Below, piece by piece: positions 60,597 to 64,000 of a stretch of 64,000 nt of DNA. Where the stretch lies: NCBI RefSeq assembly GCF_009765825.1, contig NZ_LMUR01000018.1:1340489-1404488 (forward strand). The letters run 5' to 3'. The stretch is from Granulicella sp. L60. GTDB taxonomy: Bacteria; Acidobacteriota; Terriglobia; Terriglobales; Acidobacteriaceae. The notes below the pieces were generated by a model. The model was not told the DNA's origin. It saw only the letters and a list, made by a program, of their open reading frames with translations, and made no database searches. Positions within the stretch are counted from its first letter, which is position 1. The number at the start of each line of letters is the position of its first letter. Made by a program: the position numbers and the translations under genes.

Positions 60597-61877
60597 TTAT
60601 CTCAACGCAGACCGCGCAGTCCCGCAGAGTTGATACTTCACGGAAAGCAGATACTGATGAGCCATAGAGACTGCGGTTGCACCATCTCCCGCCGCTGCCG
60701 CGCATCTTTTCGTAGAGTTATGGCGGACATCCCCGGCAGCAAATAGGCCTGGAATGCTTGACTCCATGAAGAGTGGTGCTCGACCATCTTGCCACATCTC
60801 CGCTGACAGGCTCGACCGGTCGAGATCCGGCCCCGTCAGAATGTAGCCCGCAGGGTCACAATGCAGCACTCCAGGTTTTGCCCATTCGAGGCGAGGCCTG
60901 CCTCCGATACAAACGAAGACGCTATGTGTCTCGATGGACGCACTCTCGCCGGAAGTCTCATTGCGATACGTAACTCTCTCCAGCACATCATCCCCTTCGA
61001 GCGCGGTGAGTGTGGTCCTCGTCAGGACCGTAATCGACGAGGTGTCTTCAATGCGCTCCAGCAGGTACGTCGAAAGTGTGTTCTTCAAGCTCTCCCCCCG
61101 GACGAGCATTGTCACCTTTGTCTGCCGCGCGAAGTTCAACGCAGCCTGGCCAGCAGAGTTCCCACCGCCCACAATCACGACACGCCCCTTGCAGATCTCA
61201 GCTTCGCTGGAGCCGGCACCGTAGTAGAGACCTCGATTCAGAAAATCACCCTCTCGTTCAAGCCCAAGTCGTGTGTACTCCACGCCAGTGGCGCAGATAG
61301 TGGCCTTCGAAGCGATCCGCTCGCCGCTGGCGAACCAGCTTAACTGCCAGCCATCCTGACGCTCTCCTGCTACTCCCTCGAGGCCTACGATGATCTCTGC
61401 TCCCATTCGTATCGCTTGTCGGCGCGCCCTGCTTGCGAGTTCCCATCCGCTGATTCCATCCGGAAATCCCATGTAGTTCTCAATCTTCGAGGTGCTACCA
61501 GCCTGCCCTCCGACCGCGGTCTTCTCGACAACGATCGTGCGCAGCCCTTCAGAGGCCCCATAGAGTGCGGCACTCAGACCTGCTGGTCCCGCACCAAAGA
61601 TCGCCAGATCATAGCACTCGTACTTTGGTCCTTTGAACCACTCCAGAGCCATCGCGAGCTCGCGCAGACTGGGACAATAGAGCTTCGAACTCTGGCTAAG
61701 GACGCAGAGAGGAAGTCGAGGGTCTGCTAGGCCTGAAACTCCTGCCAGCCTCTGCGCCTCGTCATCCGTATTCAGTTCGACCCAGTCATAGTCGGAGCAG
61801 TTACGAGTCAAAAAGTCGCGTACTTCGTAACCCGCGGCCGAATTCGTGCGCCCATAGATGATTATCCTGCCGTTCAA
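60597..61877 (-). CDS. Thioredoxin-reductase-like flavoprotein lacking redox cysteines, with glutaredoxin-like N-terminus
   Basis: 426 residues. Residues 1-80 resemble glutaredoxin/NrdH (RIIIYGRTNSAAGYEVRDFL, LPLCVLSQSSKLYCPSLREL) but the CxxC site reads TNSAAG. Residues 88-426 are a TrxB fold: FAD motif FGAGPAGLSAALYGASEG (94-111), GGQAGSTSKIENYMGFPDGI, NADPH motif VVIVGGGNSAGQAALNFARQ, and GLFAAGDVRHNSTKRCAAAA. Where CATC is expected the text is YYGAGSSEAE, so no dithiol exists. Probably an NADPH oxidase or ferredoxin/flavin reductase-like enzyme. Confidence 0.82.
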   Translation of the reverse strand: MNGRIIIYGRTNSAAGYEVRDFLTRNCSDYDWVELNTDDEAQRLAGVSGLADPRLPLCVLSQSSKLYCPSLRELAMALEWFKGPKYECYDLAIFGAGPAGLSAALYGASEGLRTIVVEKTAVGGQAGSTSKIENYMGFPDGISGWELASRARRQAIRMGAEIIVGLEGVAGERQDGWQLSWFASGERIASKATICATGVEYTRLGLEREGDFLNRGLYYGAGSSEAEICKGRVVIVGGGNSAGQAALNFARQTKVTMLVRGESLKNTLSTYLLERIEDTSSITVLTRTTLTALEGDDVLERVTYRNETSGESASIETHSVFVCIGGRPRLEWAKPGVLHCDPAGYILTGPDLDRSSLSAEMWQDGRAPLFMESSIPGLFAAGDVRHNSTKRCAAAAGDGATAVSMAHQYLLSVKYQLCGTARSALR

Positions 61878-62231
61878 CGTCTTTTCTTCTCTCTGGAACC
61901 TGGATCATCCAAATCCGAATCATTCATTGATCTCCTCCTTCGATTCATCTTTGATCCAGGAGCAAGGCGAAAAGCGTCGGCAAATTTCCTTGCGCTCCGT
62001 CTTCATTGCTCCGATCACCGGCAACTCGATTACGCCAGAAGCGCGACGATGAATCTATTGGACGAACGTATCGACCAATACCAAGGTGCAGGTTGGACAC
62101 ATGAGTGTGAGTGCCCTATTCATGCAGTCTCACCGCATGAGCGGGTATTTGAGCAAAGCTCGACCCTTCCCGGAAGATCTCGACAAATCGCCGATTCTTA
62201 TTCCTGGCCGGTCGTTCAACTGCATTCATGA
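61878..62231. repeat. Intergenic region with a REP-like hairpin
   Basis: No gene. At 62109-62166, GAGTGCCCTATTCATGCAGT begins a unit with the same CATGC/GCATG stem and trailing GGGTATTTGAGCAAAGCTCG as the unit at 45322-45390, in the same orientation. It marks the right edge of the A/T-richer region. Confidence 0.65.
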
Positions 62232-62690
62232 CTAACTGATGTGAGACTTTGCCCCGTAGTCCAGGCCTTTGACTGCAAGTTGTGTCTCGCGAATCATCAG
62301 CACACTACCGCAGACCAGCGCGATGACCGCGGATGCCCCGCACACGACGCCAACTCCAGCTGCTATCTGGAACGCCGATGGCCAACCGTAGGTCACTACG
62401 ATGGAACCGGCGATCGAGATGAGAGCCGAACTGGCGAACAATCCGAGACCCAGGTAAAAGCAGCGAAGCGCTCGTAACAGCAGTTGAGCGCGCGTATGTA
62501 AATCGGCGAGTTCGGCAGCCGAGCCCTCATGATCCCTGGCACCCGCCAACTGCGCAGTTACGGCGTGAGCACGATCGGCTACGCGCGCGAGGCGATTGTT
62601 TGTGCCCAGCGCCAAAACCGACGATGCGTTGGTGAGCACTGCCGGCGCTGCCACGAAGGTAAGGACCGAAAACGGATCGGCTGCAATCAT
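62232..62690 (-). CDS. DUF2721 membrane protein
   Basis: 152 residues from ATG 62690. FSVLTFVAAPAVLTNASSVL, ALGTNNRLARVADRAH and the cytoplasmic helix before LLLRALRCFYLGLGLFASSA match DUF2721; three hydrophobic segments. Function unknown. A 14-codon extension upstream is open but lacks support. Confidence 0.88.
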   Translation of the reverse strand: MIAADPFSVLTFVAAPAVLTNASSVLALGTNNRLARVADRAHAVTAQLAGARDHEGSAAELADLHTRAQLLLRALRCFYLGLGLFASSALISIAGSIVVTYGWPSAFQIAAGVGVVCGASAVIALVCGSVLMIRETQLAVKGLDYGAKSHIS

Positions 62691-62844
62691 CGTGCCCCCA
62701 GCATAGGCGATTTTGCTGCATCGCGCACTCAAATTGGAGGGAAGCGTAGCCGCCGAATGCCTCGCCTAAGATTTGACTGAGCTGAAATGGTCGGGTCGAC
62801 CATTTCAGCACTCTTTCGCAGCATCCTCAAAACGGATCGCTCGA

Positions 62845-63138
62845 TTAAGCTCCCTCAGCAATCCGAAAGTCCCTCTTCACGCCCGACCCAAGCGCATCCA
62901 GAGCCTTCTTATAGTCCGCGCTCTCATACGCATCCAGCGCATCTGCGTAGCTGCCGAACTCCACCACCACCGTCATCTGCTTCAGCCCGGCTTCAAGAGC
63001 TGTAACCTCACTCCTCGGCGACACCAGAACACGCGCCCGAAACGGTGCCAGCGCCACTCCAGCCAACGCGCCATAGTTCTTCATCGTCGCCTCGTCAGCA
63101 ACCGTATGGTACGCAACTACCCAATAACCCTTCTTCAT
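62845..63138 (-). CDS. DUF1330 protein
   Basis: 97 residues with GGAGAGGACGAT just ahead of the ATG. GYWVVAYHTVADEATMKNYG, then VVVEFGSYADALDAYESADY, is the full dimeric alpha/beta-barrel DUF1330 pattern. Small cytoplasmic protein, function unknown. Not linked to a neighbour. Confidence 0.9.
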   Translation of the reverse strand: MKKGYWVVAYHTVADEATMKNYGALAGVALAPFRARVLVSPRSEVTALEAGLKQMTVVVEFGSYADALDAYESADYKKALDALGSGVKRDFRIAEGA

Positions 63139-63259
63139 ATCGTCCTCTCCAATCCCATTGCAACTTGGATGCGATCAACGAGAGTATGACTCATCCTCCC
63201 GCGCGTCCTCTCCGAATCTGATCTTCCCATCTAACTTCAGGAGCGCCGACATCCTTCAC

Positions 63260-64000
63260 CTATACGCAGATCACTTCGATGTGTTTGCTTCGGAAGAGCT
63301 CAATGAGTTCAAGTTCAATGCCGTCGTCGGTGATGATGGTATGAAGCTGCGACGGTTCACACACTTTATTGGTGCTGATCATGCCCAGCTTGCTTGAATC
63401 CGCGACCGCGACGACCTGGCGAGCATGCCGGCACATCTCTCCTAGGATCAGCGCCTCGTCCGACTCGATCACCGTCAGACCGTGTTCCGGATGAACGCCG
63501 GTCGCTCCCATAAAAACCTTGTCGAAGTAGAGATTCTGAATTGCATGGAAGGCGGTCGCTCCTACCATGGAGAACGATCCCGGCCAGCGAATCGTCCCTC
63601 CCGTAAGTGTGACCTTGGCGTTAGGCTGACTCGAAAGCTCCATGCCGATATTGACCGCGTTGGTGACGATGTGGATGCCCTCGCGGTGGCGAAGGCTGCG
63701 TGCCACCTGGGTCGTCGTCGTGCCGGGCGAGAGTGCGATGGTATCGCCCTCAGAGACCATCGCGGCAGCGGCCATCGCGATGCGGCGCTTTTCATCTGCG
63801 AAGCGCTCCTCCCGGAGAGGAAAGGCAGCATCGAAGCGGAACGGTTCGTAGGTCAGCTTCCCGGCCAACTCGACCCCGCCATGGGTGCGGTGCACCAGGC
63901 CTCTCTGCTCAAGCTTGATCAGATCCCGGCGGACGCTCGCAGGCGAGGAGTTGAGCGTGGCAACAAGGTCTTCAACGCTGCTGGACCCCTTTTGCAGAAG
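63260..64000 (-). CDS. DeoR/GlpR-family transcriptional regulator, N-terminus outside window
   Basis: The frame stays open to base 64000, so the first residues are missing. The visible start has the winged helix (SSSVEDLVATLNSSPASVRR then DLIKLEQRGLVHRTHGG), followed by the sugar-phosphate-sensing domain: EERFADEKRRIAMAAAAMV, LSPGTTTTQVARSL, MGATGVHPEHGLT and VVAVADSSKLGMISTN. Such regulators repress sugar-use operons and respond to phosphorylated sugars. Its target probably lies beyond the window edge. Confidence 0.92.
   Translation of the reverse strand, partial: LLQKGSSSVEDLVATLNSSPASVRRDLIKLEQRGLVHRTHGGVELAGKLTYEPFRFDAAFPLREERFADEKRRIAMAAAAMVSEGDTIALSPGTTTTQVARSLRHREGIHIVTNAVNIGMELSSQPNAKVTLTGGTIRWPGSFSMVGATAFHAIQNLYFDKVFMGATGVHPEHGLTVIESDEALILGEMCRHARQVVAVADSSKLGMISTNKVCEPSQLHTIITDDGIELELIELFRSKHIEVICV

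Overview
The window reads as chromosomal DNA of an Acidobacteriota bacterium, most likely order Terriglobales (Granulicella, Edaphobacter or Terriglobus type). The evidence is a VWFA-related protein of the acidobacterial type, a PadR regulator followed by the remains of an acidobacterial orphan ABC permease, a pectinase, secreted IPT/Ig-like proteins, and several families of short palindromic intergenic repeats. This placement rests on recognised protein families; no search was run.

Layout. 1-15 kb: end of a GH28 pectinase, a divergent WYL regulator/DinB pair around a perfect palindrome, a frameshifted VWFA-like gene, four tRNAs (Thr-CGT, Pro-TGG, His-GTG, Arg-TCT), Bax-inhibitor, DUF4112, DUF72, YheT hydrolase, MFS, PadR plus a collapsed permease, acyl-CoA dehydrogenase and a MerR-TPR fusion. 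15-28 kb: DUF892 ferritin-like protein, divergent nagA and SIS sugar-phosphate genes (amino-sugar catabolism), an operon of ECF sigma factor, anti-sigma factor and a HEAT-repeat exported protein, a Tat-type sugar isomerase-like protein, an amino-acid permease, YggU/YggS, and thioredoxin reductase. 28-44 kb: large secreted proteins including a matrixin-like protein whose zinc site is destroyed, type II NADH dehydrogenase, aldo/keto reductase, metallo-beta-lactamase fold hydrolase, YihY, M61 peptidase, HNH endonuclease, a GT-C-like membrane protein and a B12-dependent ribonucleotide reductase with a probable NrdR-controlled promoter.

44-62 kb looks accessory. It is visibly richer in A/T, carries a REP-associated transposase with REP-like hairpins on several sides, and holds genes with few housekeeping links: a KimA-like potassium importer, a GT-C glycosyltransferase-like protein, a divergent pair of JmjC/cupin-type dioxygenase paralogues, an MsbA-type ABC exporter preceded by a tiny ORF, an outer-membrane barrel translationally coupled to a small cytochrome c, and a sugar O-methyltransferase, flavin-reductase-like and PhyH dioxygenase cassette facing a thioredoxin-reductase-like flavoprotein that has lost its cysteines. 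I regard 51.4-61.9 kb as the best candidate for an undescribed export/modification system; its product is unknown. The window closes with DUF2721, DUF1330 and the 3' part of a DeoR-type regulator.

No CRISPR array, rRNA, prophage or complete insertion sequence was seen.
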